A DNA stretch of 64,000 nucleotides from Dryococelus australis (taxonomy: Eukaryota > Arthropoda > Insecta > Phasmatodea > Phasmatidae), in NCBI GenBank assembly GCA_029891345.1, contig CM057002.1:19296295-19360294 (forward strand), in the 5' to 3' direction. A model generated the notes under the pieces. It did no database searches. It had not been told where the DNA came from and saw only the letters and a list, made by a program, of their open reading frames with translations. Below are positions 34,971 through 46,779 of the stretch, piece after piece; the stretch's first letter is position 1, and every line of letters begins with the position of its first letter. The position numbers and the translations under genes were made by a program.

Positions 34971-35150
34971 TAGTCTATTCACGGTATATCCACATTTTTT
35001 GAACGAAACTTCTGAAAAATCACCTCTCGTATGAGGTGTTTGGTTGTTTATCACATATCATAAGCGTGTTTTATACTTCTGTTAACATAAAAGTATCTTA
35101 TTTTTTGGTTAAATTGAATCTTACGTACATTTTACACACACACATATGTG
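34971..35150 (+). mobile_element. Family B MITE, left part
   Basis: TAGTCTATTCACGGTATATC, AATCACCTCTCGTATGAGGT, GTTTGGTTGTTTATCACATA and TTGGTTAAATTGAA match the reversed right half of the family B copy at 38536-38929. The copy breaks off near the AT-rich microsatellite at 35181. Confidence 0.7.
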
Positions 35151-35177
35151 TGTGTGCTAATTATTTTCGCTCCACTT

Positions 35178-35180
<3 letters not shown>

Positions 35181-35228
<48 letters not shown>
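35181..35228. repeat. (AT)n microsatellite
   Basis: About 24 uninterrupted AT dinucleotides with one phase slip near 35220. It produces spurious poly-Ile/Tyr open frames on both strands. It borders the truncated family B copy. Confidence 0.95.
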
Positions 35229-35686
35229 ATCCCTCTTAAAAAGTTTTCTGTTAGGAAGTTTACCTGCTTAATAAGTTTTAAAAGGTTTGCACTTTTTCTA
35301 TAGCTAATACATAATTTTTCCTGCTTAATAAGCACACATTTTCAGTATTTTTTCTGAAGCTTCTTAACTGGGTTTCACTGTATAATATTTAATTGGTATC
35401 TACTATGAAGAAAAACACAAGAAATAGGTGTTTTGGGAGTGTCTAGTGAGGAATAGTTCTTATGGTAAATATTATTAAACTGAGTGCCCACAAATGCAGT
35501 GCCGTTTCAGTGTATTATTTTCCATACTTGGTTAAGGTTTGTTTTATGAAGAGGGGAGGGGGAGGGGATGATGAAAGTAGAACTTAAAGCTGAGCCTCAG
35601 AAAAGTTGAACGTAACCACGAATACCTATACGTATTTTTTTTCTCTTTTGGGGCTAGGATATATTGCGTTTTCTGTAGAAATGTAA

Positions 35687-35905
35687 GCGAGCGAGGTGGT
35701 GGAGCGGCGACAGAACTACTGAACTCGCGTTCGTGAGGGCCCGGGCTCGAATCTTGGTCCAGCCGTATTGACTTCCTATTTCCCATGGTTCCCCGGAATC
35801 AGTCCGGGTGAATGCTGGGATAACTCCTCGCTGTAGGCCATGGCGGATTCCTTCCCTGATGTCGCGGATTGCGTCGCTAATAACTGGACTTCTGTGACCG
35901 AGTGC
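35687..35905 (+). mobile_element. tRNA-derived SINE (polyneopteran-type)
   Basis: Pol III-like head: A-box region GCGAGGTGGTGGAGCGG and B-box region GGGCTCGAATCTTGG, followed by the characteristic body TTGACTTCCTATTTCCC, TGAATGCTGGGATAACTCCT and GGCGGATTCCTTCCCTGAT. The body follows the pattern of a SINE known widely from orthopteroid and other insects (GGCAAATGCCGGGATGGTTC and GGCCGATTTCCTTCCC). Diverged and inactive. The 3' boundary is approximate. Confidence 0.8.
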
Positions 35906-36111
35906 GTGGCAACGAATATTATAATGATGTACATGCTGCAGACAAATGGGAGTGCAAAAGAAAAGAGTTATGCTAAATGTGCGCGATTTTGTGGGGAAAA
36001 TTTACGTAGAAGGATATTACATTTGTATTATGATTAGCGTGGCAGTTAAGTTGGCGATATGCTATAGGGAAAGTCATAGTTTGAGTTCCATCTTGGTTGT
36101 TACTTTGCGGC

Positions 36112-36531
36112 ACAGCCGGTTCACGGTAAACAGAGCACTTTCGAAAGCCCTGCTAAGACCTACTTGCAAGCAAATTGCACATTCTTCAATAATATGTGAA
36201 ATTAACATTGCCATGGACCTGATCACATTACTTTTACGTTGGTCAAGTGAAATTGCCAAATTTTGAGTTGGAAATATTATACACGTTTGACGATTCTTAC
36301 ACATAATAATCAATAAAAGTAGGTTTAATAATCTCAGTATTCGCATATGTTTTACTAACCTCTTTTAATATTAATTGGACGTTATAGTATGGATCCAGTT
36401 TCTCTGTGTAGTTATTAGCTTTACTGTGCGTATTCCAGCTAATGTACCCTTTAAAATACACGCAGGTGGGGGCAGTGACATTTTCCAAAGGTTTTGTTCA
36501 AAGATGTTCACTTTACTGTGAACGGCTTTTA
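36112..36531 (-). mobile_element. Family A MITE (copy A6), minus orientation
   Basis: Left end CAGCCGGTTCACGGTAAACA, GCCCTGCTAAGACCTACTTG, TTACGTTGGTCAAGTGAAAT, then a more diverged centre, right end CACTTTACTGTGAACGGCTT. About 420 bp, non-coding. Confidence 0.85.
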
Positions 36532-37570
36532 ATTAGATACGTTAGGTTGAGATAACACGCAAGTTATCCATCTAGGGAGGCTTACAGCAATCAAGCTAGG
36601 GACGATAATAAACTGTTATTTATCGCCATAAGATACGCGCAGATTAAAAAAAAAATCGTTGCACTTCCCACTCCAGTAATAAATTAACGTTAGCAGATCT
36701 AGTTGACGGCCAGCCCAAAATACATTTAGTTATCTGGGCGAGTAATGGAAGATCCTGTTTCACTGTCATATCGGAGTATTGCCTTTCAAAATTTCAAGTG
36801 TTGGAAACTACCCTTTTATTTTTGTTATCGAGAATTTTTGGCAGTCAATCCATTTATATCATCGACTGTATTTTTTATTTATTTTTCATTTCGTTTCTAC
36901 GCTCTTTAACATGCAATTATGGAATATATGTGTATATTTTCGTAAGAAAAACTATTACTTTGCCAGAAAAATGAATTCTCCTCCCTGAGGTTTGTTCATT
37001 ATTAATTTACATTTTATATGCCACAATGCATTTCTTAACTTGTGTTCAAGCAATTTTTCAACCTTTTTATTTCGCATAGATTCCTTTTTTTAGTTTGAAT
37101 TTTGTCAAATTATCTATGCTGTTCTCTGCCATTTATTTCTCTAATATTAGGTTATTGGATTTACCATTTCTAATATAATGCATTTCTAGAGTGACTTAAA
37201 AATTATTTTAGCAATAACTAGCGTCATTTCAAAGCATTTTTACACATTCGCAAACTTCTGAGCCCACAGAAACAAAGTCTAATTCCCACCCTGATTTACG
37301 AGTACGAAATAAAATACAGGCTGATCTTTAGAGTGAAAATATTACGTACGCGAGATTCTTTGATGTCCACTTCGGGCAAACCTTTTTGTAGGCTGTCCAT
37401 GTACATACACAACTGATGTTTGGAAACAGCCATCACGTGTGAGAGAGAATTTAGCTCGCCAATGGACGTGGCTCCGGTTGTAACTGACGGATAATTTTTA
37501 CCCGCGGCTGTGGTTATATACATCAGGTGTTGTCAGGAAACGTGTATGCATATTTTTGTTTCTGGAAAAT

Positions 37571-37965
37571 GTTTTCTCTCACGCTTTATTTTTTTTCTCT
37601 CTTTCTCCGTTTCCGTTTCTCTCACTACTTTTTTTTCTCTTTTTCACGCTTTCTTTTTTTTCGTCACTCTTTTTCTCTTTCTATTATTCTTTCTCTTTTT
37701 CTATCTGTTATTTTACTGTTTCGGTTTCTCTTTCTCCTCTTCTCTCTTTCGCTTTTTCGTTTTCTCTCTATTTTTCTGTTTTCCTCTTTCTCTCGTTTTC
37801 CTCTCTTTCTTTTTCTATCTTTATTTTTCTCTTTTTCTTTTTTTTTCTCTATTTTTCGCTCTTTCTTTTTTCTCTCTCCCTCTTACATTTTTCTCTCTTT
37901 CCTTTTCTCCCTCCCTCACTCTCCCTCTTTATTTTTGATCTCTCTTTCATTTTTCCCTTCCTCGT
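37571..37965. repeat. Long polypyrimidine (T/C) tract
   Basis: Nearly 400 bp of the + strand consist of T and C with only isolated G or A (units such as TTTCTCTTTTTC). All three frames stay open, giving artefactual Phe/Ser/Leu-rich ORFs at 37510-38047. Such homopurine-homopyrimidine DNA can form triplex structure. It is probably an expanded simple repeat. Confidence 0.95.
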
Positions 37966-37999
37966 TTATTTTGAACTCGGTCGCCACAGCTTTCTGAGA

Positions 38000-38215
38000 A
38001 GATGGGCTGAGTGTGAAGTCAGGGTCTCCACCCGCAGTCGACAGTGAAGTGACGTACATCTCTTCCTGCTTCCTGCAGCCGGGTCGCGTGGCGACGATGA
38101 CTCTCACCTCCTCCGGGCGTGTTACATGCGTGGCCTCAGTCTGCCTCGACACGTGCGCCGGGCAGTCTCCAGTCGTCTTCGCCCGGCGCACCTAACCGGT
38201 ATTGTCATCCGAAAT
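38000..38215. other. CpG-rich segment, no gene recognised
   Basis: A GC-rich block follows the polypyrimidine tract. An acceptor-like CTTCCTGCAG (38078) opens a short frame ending at TAA 38193, but the translation has no Lasp or other recognisable motif and no donor follows. It is kept as unexplained, not called as an exon. Confidence 0.25.
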
Positions 38216-38535
38216 TCGTTTATTTAAAGCTTGTTGTGCAAATGAGGAAAATCATTCACTACTGTTTCCAGCTCCCAGCCTTGTTCGAAATACGGTCACC
38301 CTCTGCTGCAATAAGTACATGACATATTTGTACATAAATTAATAAAATTTAGTTTGTAATAGTTTAATTTATTATTCAGAGGAAACGCTTCCTACCCGGT
38401 TTAGAAATATTTTGAAGCGCTGATGGCCTTTATTTTTTTTTGCACATAAATATACACGCATGCACATTCGTATGTATATGTACACGATGTTCACATAAAT
38501 CATCTATAAACTCCGGCGAGGGATTCACATATATA

Positions 38536-38929
38536 CAGTCCATTCACGGTTACTTCACACTTTTCTGAATCCCTGTTAAGGTTCTACTTTCAGTATATTC
38601 TTCCGCCTCGTGCAAACAAAGTTTTTAACAGAGTATATAAAGTTTCACCAAATGGACGACGCACCACATTCGTGCGCAATCAATGTAATGTTTTCCATAT
38701 GAACTATTTATTTCTAGGCATTACCAAAACACACATTTGTTCACTGTTGTTATTCATACTAATATATAATTTACTTACAAAACTTTAATTTAACCAAAAA
38801 TAAGGCCGTTAGCACAAATATAAAACGCTCGTGTTATGCGACATATTTATGTAAACAACCAAACACGTCATGCGTGAGGTGATTTTTCGAATGTTTGATT
38901 CAAAAAGTGTGAAGAAACCGCGTATAAAC
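38536..38929 (-). mobile_element. Family B MITE (copy B1)
   Basis: The left end CAGTCCATTCACGGTTACTT then CACACTTTTCTGAATC and the right end, read in reverse (CGGTTTCTTCACACTTTTTG then AATC), form terminal inverted repeats. The interior includes TATTCTTCCGCCTCGTGCAA, TAGGCATTACCAAAACAC and ACCAAACACGTCATGCGTGA. The terminal TTCACGGT is shared with family A, suggesting the same mobilising enzyme. It is non-coding. Confidence 0.82.
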
Positions 38930-39395
38930 TACACGCGATATTTAGCCTAACATTCTTCCCAAGGATGGTGCACGCCCGTCAGGTGGAAAGATGAGCGACA
39001 GGTTTATTGCGAATAGTATGGGACTATTTAGACCTCGGAAAGTTCGTGCAGTGTGTACCGGTTTATGAAAGTACAGATCTACAGAAAATTCTGTTATACA
39101 GAAGCGATAAGTTACGGGAACAAATTATGGTTACCACCCTGTTCGGTACACATAATGGATTATCTCGCAAACGGTGCGTTTAGCGTAATAACACAAGACG
39201 ACGATTTCTAAGTTTACCACGTGCATTTATCATCAGTCATGAGCCATGAACATTCCATTTTCACTTTGAATTGAAGACCTTCAAGTCTCTACAGGCTCGG
39301 AAGAGCCATTTTTTTTTCCATAACCTGGCGTCTGTGCGGAACATATGTGCGTAGCTAAGTTTGTGAAGTTGGTAAATGTGGAAAGTTTTGGCCTT

Positions 39396-39545
39396 GGGGG
39401 GGGGGGGGGGCACGCCAGGCTCTAGTGTTGGCCGGATGTGAGTCAGGGATTTTCGCCTGTGGGAACGTTCTGTTGACGGTTGGGTTCTCCGAGACTTTTA
39501 AAGTTTCCCGTCGCCAACGCTTTCCTTCATTTTTCCAGCCCTTCG
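39396..39545 (+). mobile_element. SINE body fragment preceded by a 15-G run
   Basis: After the G run (39396-39410), GGATTTTCGCCTGTGGGAAC and GGTTGGGTTCTCCGAGACTT then AAGTTTCCCG align in order with the body of the tRNA-derived SINE at 49670-49935. The tRNA-like head is missing. The fragment is diverged. Confidence 0.5.
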
Positions 39546-40023
39546 TAAGGGTCCTCTCTTCATACTCGCTATTTCTCTAAGTAGCTCGCCTTGTTACCAA
39601 TGGGCAGATGTTGAAAATGAAGTTGGGATTTGCAGTTCCTCAGTATATGGAAAGAGCTACAGTGTACCTACACTGCACTATTCTTCGTGATTACGGTAGA
39701 CGGTTTATAGAAAGATGTTGTGCGTTTATCGATTGTTTCCACTCCTGAGAGTACCGAATACATATTAATAATGCATTGAATTAAAAAAAGTAACGACTAG
39801 CTTAAGGAGGGTACATCATACCAATTTTTTTCTTGATTTGGTTTATGCATCGTTTATGATGGTTGTAGTATTTATCAGAAAGATTTTATGTGCTATCTTG
39901 TAGATCTTTTGCAATAACTAGTGTCTTATTTCAATGCTGATCTGTCTTATTTGGCGGCAAGCGAACCACATATAGCCTCAGAGCATTATTTGTGCGGTTC
40001 GGTTACGCTGCTTAAGAGATTCG

Positions 40024-40310
40024 TTAAGGGTATTATGTAGTTGCGCGTTCAAGGCCAAGAAGCGAGGGAGCTATTCGGGCGACACTAACACGCACGCCTA
40101 GTGTCTCATCGCTCGTACGCGCAAGGTGTACAGTGTTTCTGTCCTAACGCATTATTATGTAAATTAGATCTGTAACAGTGGGGTTTTATTACACACCAAT
40201 AAAGTACACAGATCAAACTACCTGTGTATAACTGTACTTTTATCTTACCGCTAAAAGAAACTTCATAGGCAAGGTATGTGACCAGTTTCACGATTTTTTT
40301 TCTCCATTTA
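40024..40310 (+). mobile_element. TTAA-family W element (copy 1)
   Basis: Starts TTAAGGGTATTATGTAGTTG. It carries GAAGCGAGGGAGCTATTCG, CTCATCGCTCGTACGCGCAA and GTACAGTGTTTCTGTC, then ATTAGATCTGTAACAGTGG and TTTTATTACACACC. The same order occurs on the minus strand at 44400-44690. The segment AGCGAGGGAGC...CATCG...CGCAAGG...CAGTGTT is shared with Y elements. Right end uncertain; no coding. Confidence 0.75.
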
Positions 40311-41597
40311 TACACTCCATTGATATAAGTAAAAGGATAGCGACATATACAATAGTTTTTTTTATCCTTTCTGGCAAAACTTCGTATTTACAGAACATAT
40401 ATTTACCTAGACACGCGTTTAGGCGCAAACAACGATTTCACAGAAAACCTTTCAGGGCGTTTATTCTAAGTTTGTCAAAACGGAGCTCCCGATCGTGAAA
40501 TAACGATTTACGTCATATTTCCGGGTTTTGGTATTCTAAGTTAAAGATGACTTCTCGATTCTCTTGAGAAAAATATCGAGAGCACTCGACAGCTATATGT
40601 TGTCAAAAACCGCGTCCCGATCGGGAAGTGGAAATTCAACATGGAGGGTGAGAAGCGTGGTGGCCGTATTTATTGCTTATATTATGGTTTCGTACTTCTT
40701 AAACGTAATACATAACATACAAAAGGTTACAATATACGCGGAACATTATTATATGCATCTAATTGTATCCACACATGTTCGGAAGTCTGAAGTTAGATTT
40801 TTGTATCGTGAGTTAATTATGTAGTGTAGCAATGGCAGAGAGGTTATGTGTTTATACGATCATCGTGTTGGTGTTGTCGGAATAATGAATCAGTAGTTAA
40901 TTATTTGTGTATTTGCTTTTTTTTTTTAAGCATAGTTGGTCGTAGTGCATTTTCGTGAGTGAAATGTGTAACATTAATCTTCGCGTGTATACCGCCTTGT
41001 AAAACTACTAGTTCCTTTTCTTAAACGCCGCTGTCTGCAATGAATTGAATATAATTTACGTAGTTAAGTTTTATAGTTTCAGGAAACGTGCACAGTGTTG
41101 ATTTCACTGAATAATTCTGCAAATAATTTATTTAATGCTAGCGACGAACAAACGTGATTTTAGTGCAGTACACATTCAAGGATCAACCTAGAAAAACACG
41201 TGTTCAAGATGTTGCGGTATTTACAAACAGTAAATTTGCGTGTTTTGTAAATAATGTGTTTGTAAAACATTACTATGCTTATTGCAATGCACGTGGCCTG
41301 AAAAACCTGCACTTTCCACAGTTTTGTAGTGCGTGAATAATATTTTCTACATCGTAAATGCAACGAGTGTATGCCGAACTTTGGATAATGTGCGTGTGTA
41401 TACTGCTGCATCTGTACGAATACGAACAGCGACATATGTATCGCATTTTGTTTTTAATTAAAGTTACAATAATGTAAATGTTATTTCCATACGAGCAAAA
41501 TTTACCACTGCTCCATCGAAACAATTTGCAACTCAAAATGCCACACACTCGTAAGAGCATCAAAAATGTCTCACGAAAGACGTTGTAAACTAAAGCG

Positions 41598-41609
41598 CCC
41601 CCCCCCCCC
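41598..41609. repeat. (C)12 homopolymer
   Basis: One of about ten G/C homopolymers of ten or more bases in the window. Others are 3082-3096, 20743-20756, 27995-28004, 29612-29626, 34773-34783, 39396-39410, 47879-47896, 49453-49462, 49473-49489 and 49575-49592. Confidence 0.95.
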
Positions 41610-42606
41610 ACAACTCCTCATACCTACGTGCAATAATAAAACTAATTAAATGGGCAGCTTCTATCATTTCATGAATTACTATATAGGTTACAGTCTTTGT
41701 ATACGAAGCACGCCACTTCACTAGTAATGGGAATTCCTGCATCCCTACAACAAATCAATTACACACTGTATTATGTAAGATTTGTTGGTTAGGCCTAACG
41801 TAATTTTCTAAGCAAACTTTACAGTTGTATTTATTAAAATGACATTTTACGTATCGTCTTCTATACATTTCGTTACATACATCACAGTGAACGTTATTTA
41901 AAAGAACTGTTAGAGGAAAGAGGGAATACTACGTAATGAATTATCTCATATTTTAACAGTCGTTTTTATACTTGATACAGTATCTTCCTTTAAAACGAGT
42001 AATATTTTCAACATCTGACCTGTGTGTATAACAAATAACCATTGACCTTGTCACCATTTTTCCAGCTAAGAGTCTACGATGAGATCGTATCCATATGGGG
42101 AAATTTGACTCTAAATATCCCGCGTTACGCTTTAATAATTGGAATAGTATTTGTTTTAAATAAGACGTATAAATTATATATATATATATGCACTTTGATG
42201 CGTTGACTAACCACTTAAAACGCACAGTTTATAAGAATAGCTTTACTTTAATCATACATTATTGCAGGCACAGCGTGTTTGCATTCGTCACGTTGCCTGC
42301 CTGAACACCAGTGGGGTGGGGAAGCGAGTTGTGGTGGAGTGGTCTGTAAAACCCGAGGATTGCCAAGGTAGGGAGGTCTCGATCTGATAGTACGCTTAGA
42401 ATAGCTATTAGGGCACATTTTGCTCCCTATCGTTTCAAACGGCTTGTCTTGATCGGCAGGAAGCTGACTGTCGAGATCAACATCGAGATCTGCCAATAGA
42501 TTTCCCCAGAAACTTAGAATAAACGCCCAGTACATAGGACCCTTAAGTAGACGGCTACTTAAAAGAAAAAGGAGGGGAGAGTGCTGTGCATTAAGTTCAA
42601 ATCATA

Positions 42607-43904
42607 CAGGCTGCCCATAAACTATCACTGCAACTTCAAACGTTAGCAAAAAATTACCTAAAAGTGGTAGAGGTATGCGATTTTTTGCATGTAAAAGAGC
42701 ATTTCCCAAAGTTTTTAAACAAAATTTAGTAGACCACTACATGTGCACCCTTTGTTGACCGAAGCACATCAAAACTATAACTTCAGCTCCTGCCATGTCC
42801 GCACTAGCATTCTCTCGCCGACAGTATCAATCTGCTAAAATCCTTTGCTTCAGTTTATACAAATTGTTAACAGCTGATTTGTACACGATGTCAGTAACAT
42901 AACCCATAAGAAGAAGTCTAGAGGCGTGGTATCCAGCGAGTGAGTTGGCGAAGGAATTGGACCATCTCTGCCAATCCATCGTCCAGGAAACCACTGATTA
43001 AAGGATTCACATACAGCCAAACCCCAGTGTGGAGGTGCTCCATCGTGTTGAAAGATGACATTATGTTTGCATGCCTTCCAGTTGCGGGATCACGAATTCG
43101 GTTAACATGTCCAGGTACACATTGGCTGTGATAGTCCTTTCAATGAAGAAGAATGGGTCAATGATGCGATCACACATGACACTACACTACACATTCACCT
43201 TCGGGCTGTCATGCACAATCTCGTGTGATTCATGGAGGTGTTTTTGATCCCCATATCCTAACATTATACCGGTTCAGTACACCTGAAACATGAAATGTTG
43301 CTTCGTCACTGAAGACAACTCGCTTGAGGAAGTTGTCATCTTCGTCAATGCGTTGCAACATGTCGCCAGCAAATTCGGTGCATCGTCAGGTTGCAGAGCT
43401 TGAACCAGTTGCACTTTGTATGCGTAGAGTCATAATTGCTTGTGTAGAACTTTGTGTGCCGTTGATCGGGGTAACTGCAGTTGCCTTGCAGCAGTGCGAA
43501 CCGTCTTACCAGGGCTACGCACATATGCAGCACGCACGCGATCAATGGCTTCAGCACTCGTGCATGGCTAGCCGGCGCCCGTCTGATGCAGGACTCTTGA
43601 CAGTTTCCATAAACTTACACTCCCGTATTGTGTATCATGCAAGTGGGTCCTTGCCATACCTGCTCCTGTAATTGCGTTCAACTTGTGTCTGATTTGGTCT
43701 CAAGAAACCATGACACACATTCAGCCTTCTCTTCTGGAGTGTTCATGTGGGTGAATTAGTAGTCACACCTGAATCAAAAACTAAAATTCGTTACACATCT
43801 TTGGGACATGCTCTTTCACTTACAAAAAAAAAACATCTCTCTATCACCTTTGGGTAATTTTTAATTAACATTTGAAGTTGTAGTGATAATTTATATACAC
43901 TCTG
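42607..43904 (-). mobile_element. Mariner-like transposon with dead transposase (1.3 kb)
   Basis: The termini CAGGCTGCCCATAAACTATC then ACTGCAACTTCAAACG (left) and, reversed, CAGAGTGTATATAAATTATC then ACTACAACTTCAAATG (right) are inverted repeats of about 40 bp. TA lies just outside the left end. Minus-strand translation shows transposase blocks across several frames: VQALQPDDAPN, VVFSDEATFHVSGVLNRYN (first catalytic Asp), an ITANVYLDML-type segment and TTPLDFFLWV (third Asp block). A degraded HDGAPPHWG-type second block is present. Many stops and shifts: inactive. Confidence 0.88.
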
Positions 43905-44291
43905 GATATATACCAGTAGCTATTATGTTTTAATTTAGCATAATATAAATTTCGGTACTTAGTGGGTAGGCTATCAGAATATATTTTTTTGTTTTGATTT
44001 GAAGTTACGGCATTACGCTAAGTGTGTTTATTAATGGAGCAGTATGTTACAAGACGCCAGGGATGTATCGGAGTTCGTGTGAGGACTGGAGATATTAATA
44101 AAAATAAAGTAACTAAATTGGATTTTTATTTTACTTATACTGCTATAAATATCCACGTCTATTATTTACAACATTTAGATTCCTATGTACTGAAACGTTT
44201 TCTGTAAAATCGTTGTTTGCGCGTAAATGCGTATATCTGTTAATAAAAGTTGTGGAAGTGACTTTTTGTCAGAATATATATATATATATAT

Positions 44292-44373
44292 AATACATAA
44301 AAAAACATAGGTAGGACCTAATTAATATATATATATATAACAATTAGGTCCTACCTATGTTTTTTTATGTATT
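44292..44373. repeat. Perfect 32-bp inverted repeat around an AT core
   Basis: The arm AATACATAAAAAAACATAGG then TAGGACCTAATT (44292-44323) is exactly complementary to 44342-44373, across an 18-nt AT-repeat loop. A further (AT)n tract adjoins on the left (44276-44291). All 32 pairs match. It is either a very recent palindromic duplication or a maintained structure. Confidence 0.9.
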
Positions 44374-44399
44374 TTTGAACTTATGTCGTATTAAGTATA

Positions 44400-44690
44400 T
44401 TCTTGGAGAAAAATTTCTTGAAAATGGTCAAATATAGCATTTTTAAAACCTACTTATGCGGTTTCCTTAAGCGGCAAGAGAAAAGTACAAATATACGGAC
44501 GTAGTTTAATCTGTGGACTTTCATCGTGTGTAATAAAATCCCACTATTACAAATCTAATTTGCACAGTACAGCGTTACGACGGAAACACTGCACGCCTTG
44601 CGCATAGGAACGATGAGGCGCGCGTGTAATTGTCGCCTTTATCGCTCCCTCGCTTCTGTCCTTGGACGCGCACCTACATAGTGCCCTTAA
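44400..44690 (-). mobile_element. TTAA-family W element (copy 2), minus orientation
   Basis: Read in reverse it starts TTAAGGGCACTATGTAGGTG at 44690, then AGAAGCGAGGGAGCGATAAA, GGCGACAATTACACGCGCGC, TGCGCAAGGCGTGCAGTGTT, AAATTAGATTTGTAATAGTG and TTTTATTACACACG. It is parallel to 40024-40310 but opposite in orientation. The inner boundary near 44400 is uncertain. Confidence 0.78.
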
Positions 44691-44869
44691 ACTACCTATC
44701 TCCACTATTACTCCTCTTGTTATTGAGGCGTTATTTAATGTCTATCTCAATTCAGATTAACATTCCTTATCAATGTGTCTATAACTTATTGGTTACAGTC
44801 ACTTAATTCACACTCAATAGTTAACACACATTGTCTTGTCTATTGCCATCATTGCAAATGTCTGTCACT

Positions 44870-45290
44870 CCTGCGTACAGTTCAGTACCGCCCGTCAGTC
44901 TCTCCCTTCACTGTACCAATGCTCGCAGTCCGTAGACTTCACCTCCGCAGGTCACTCTTGTCGCTTCGCACACCTGGTTCTTAACGCCGTGCAATCCTCT
45001 AAACCCTAGACTGTCGGCTCGGAGGTCCGTCGCATCTCGCTGTCCCGATCTAGAATGTTCTCCGCACCCGAGTCCAACGCTGAGAGGGGGGCAATGACCA
45101 GAACATTGTAAGACGATAACCCTAGACATTCAACCCTTTCAATGACGGTAGGCGGCATGAGTCCCAATAGTCTCACCCCTTTGTACATCTGCGCTCATTT
45201 CTGTGTGGGTCACTTCCCTGGCGTAGACGCACACAACACTTTCGCTCACTTTTAGCAGGAAGGCGGCAAGGGAAGCTATGCAGGCCAGCT
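44870..45290. other. CpG-rich unclassified segment
   Basis: About 420 bp of GC-rich, C-rich sequence. Overlapping short frames on both strands lack recognisable domains. No inverted termini or Pol III boxes were found. It could be a diverged element or regulatory DNA; nothing further can be supported. Confidence 0.25.
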
Positions 45291-45712
45291 AAGTGTAACA
45301 GTATTAACTTTGTTAGTTTCAAGAAAAAAATATTTTTATCCAGTGTAAAACCAACGTCCAATGGAGGGGCTTAAGTTTTGTTTCGCCCCCGCTCGCATAT
45401 CGTGTATATTTTACTTCCTACACGAGTAAATGCTTCAGAGCCACCATACCTATAATGTCCATTCCTGTAGTTTTGTTTTTCTTTTACCAGTACGTGGACA
45501 AGATAATATACGCGTGACAATTTTTGTGCGTTTGTTTTTAAGAAACATTGCCGATTTTCACTATTCTCGTTTTTTGTAATCTGTGCCCTGTTAAGAAAAG
45601 TATTGGTAACCATTCTCATTTTTGTGCTATTGGCCTGCCAGTTTCAGGTGTTTTTGTAAGCCATGCGCTCTCTCTCACATACGAACGCAAACGCGGGCTT
45701 CTGTATATTGCT

Positions 45713-45950
45713 AGGGGCCGCGGTGGCGTAGTGGTTAGACACTCGCCTTCCACCAAGGCCAGCTGGGCGCGTTTCACGTCAGAGTTATCCGGGGTTTCAC
45801 ATGTGGGAAAAGTGGTTGTCGTTGCCGCCGGCCGACGGGTTTTCTCCGGGCGCTTCCGTTAGCTTCCGATCTGCCATTCCACCGCTGCTCCAGCTCCATC
45901 TCGTTTCACCCTCACAAGCGCCGACCACTCCTCTGGACTCTATTTTTTTT
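45713..45950 (+). mobile_element. tRNA-derived SINE (second family)
   Basis: Starts AGGGGCCGCGGTGGCGTAGT then GGTTAGACACTCGCC, a tRNA-like A-box region. The B box is degraded here (GCGCGTTTCACGTCAG). The body has GGGTTTTCTCCGGGCGCTTC, ATTCCACCGCTGCTCCAGC and TTTCACCCTCACAAGC, and ends at a T-rich tract near 45950. CpGs are well preserved. Related copies are at 46780, 49670, 52821 and 39411. Confidence 0.85.
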
Positions 45951-46315
45951 ATTGTTTTTATTAATTATATAATCATTGTGTGGAGGTTAAATGTACCGTA
46001 TTTAATATGGTGTTATGCTACTCAGTTGTTGACCAATGCTCAAAACGTGTAAATAAAAACAATGGGTGAAGGAGGTAGTGTCGTTTTCGCTTCGCAAGGC
46101 ATTTAAAAATTCTCCCCTCCCCAAATCAGGAAACCCCGGGCAATCGTCTTACGTATCTGACCGCGTGGAGGCTTTGGTGCTAGCGGCACTAGAAAATAAA
46201 TATTCCAGAACGGAGAAGCTCAGCTGCATTATATTTTGCGAAAATACTTGTGTTACAAACTTGAATAAGTTTCTGTCCCTGTCAGCGTATATTGCGTATT
46301 TTAGATCGCGATTGT

Positions 46316-46731
46316 GTAGTAAATTCACGGTTACTTCCAACGCTCCTGAAGCCCTACTGCAGTTATACTTTCAGGATATTCCTCCGCCTCTTACAAACAA
46401 AGCTTATCATCGTCTAGAAAATTACACGAAAGGGACAGTGCAACGCATTTGTGAGCATTCGTGTAGTAATATTTTGCACGAGAACTGTTTCTTACTAAGT
46501 ATTACCAACACACCTATTTTCTCATTGTTTTTGTTCATATTAATTACAAGTGAAATATTATAATTTATAAAAAAAAAAAAAACAAATATAAGACAATTAC
46601 TTTTATGTTAATTTAGACATATAATGCTCGTTATATGTGCAATATTTAGGAAACAACCAAACACGTCATACATGGGGTGATTTTCTAAAGGTTTTATTCA
46701 AAAAGTGTGAAGAAACCGCACGTAGACTATA
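46316..46731 (-). mobile_element. Family B MITE (copy B2)
   Basis: The left end AATTCACGGTTACTTCCAAC, CAGGATATTCCTCCGCCTC, TAAGTATTACCAACACACC, CAAACACGTCATACATGGGG and the right end TTCAAAAAGTGTGAAGAAAC parallel copy B1 throughout. The 165-codon open frame 46066-46563 runs through this MITE and is not a gene. Confidence 0.82.
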
Positions 46732-46779
46732 ATTACATGGCAATATTATACTTTTCTCCAAATTAAGACTGCTAGCTCA

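Noticed and set aside
35132-35335. Tyr/Ile-rich frames around 35036-35335
   Set aside because: They are generated by the (AT)n microsatellite.
37510-38047. Three overlapping Phe/Ser-rich open frames of 142-163 codons resembling membrane proteins
   Set aside because: They are all translations of one homopyrimidine tract; every frame stays open because T/C codons contain no stops.
38079-38195. Possible internal exon after CTTCCTGCAG
   Set aside because: The translation does not continue the Lasp LIM domain (expected His then Pro-Lys), ends in a stop, and has no donor site.
46066-46563. 165-codon open frame on the + strand
   Set aside because: It runs through unique sequence into the family B MITE copy B2 and has no domain or related protein that I recognise.
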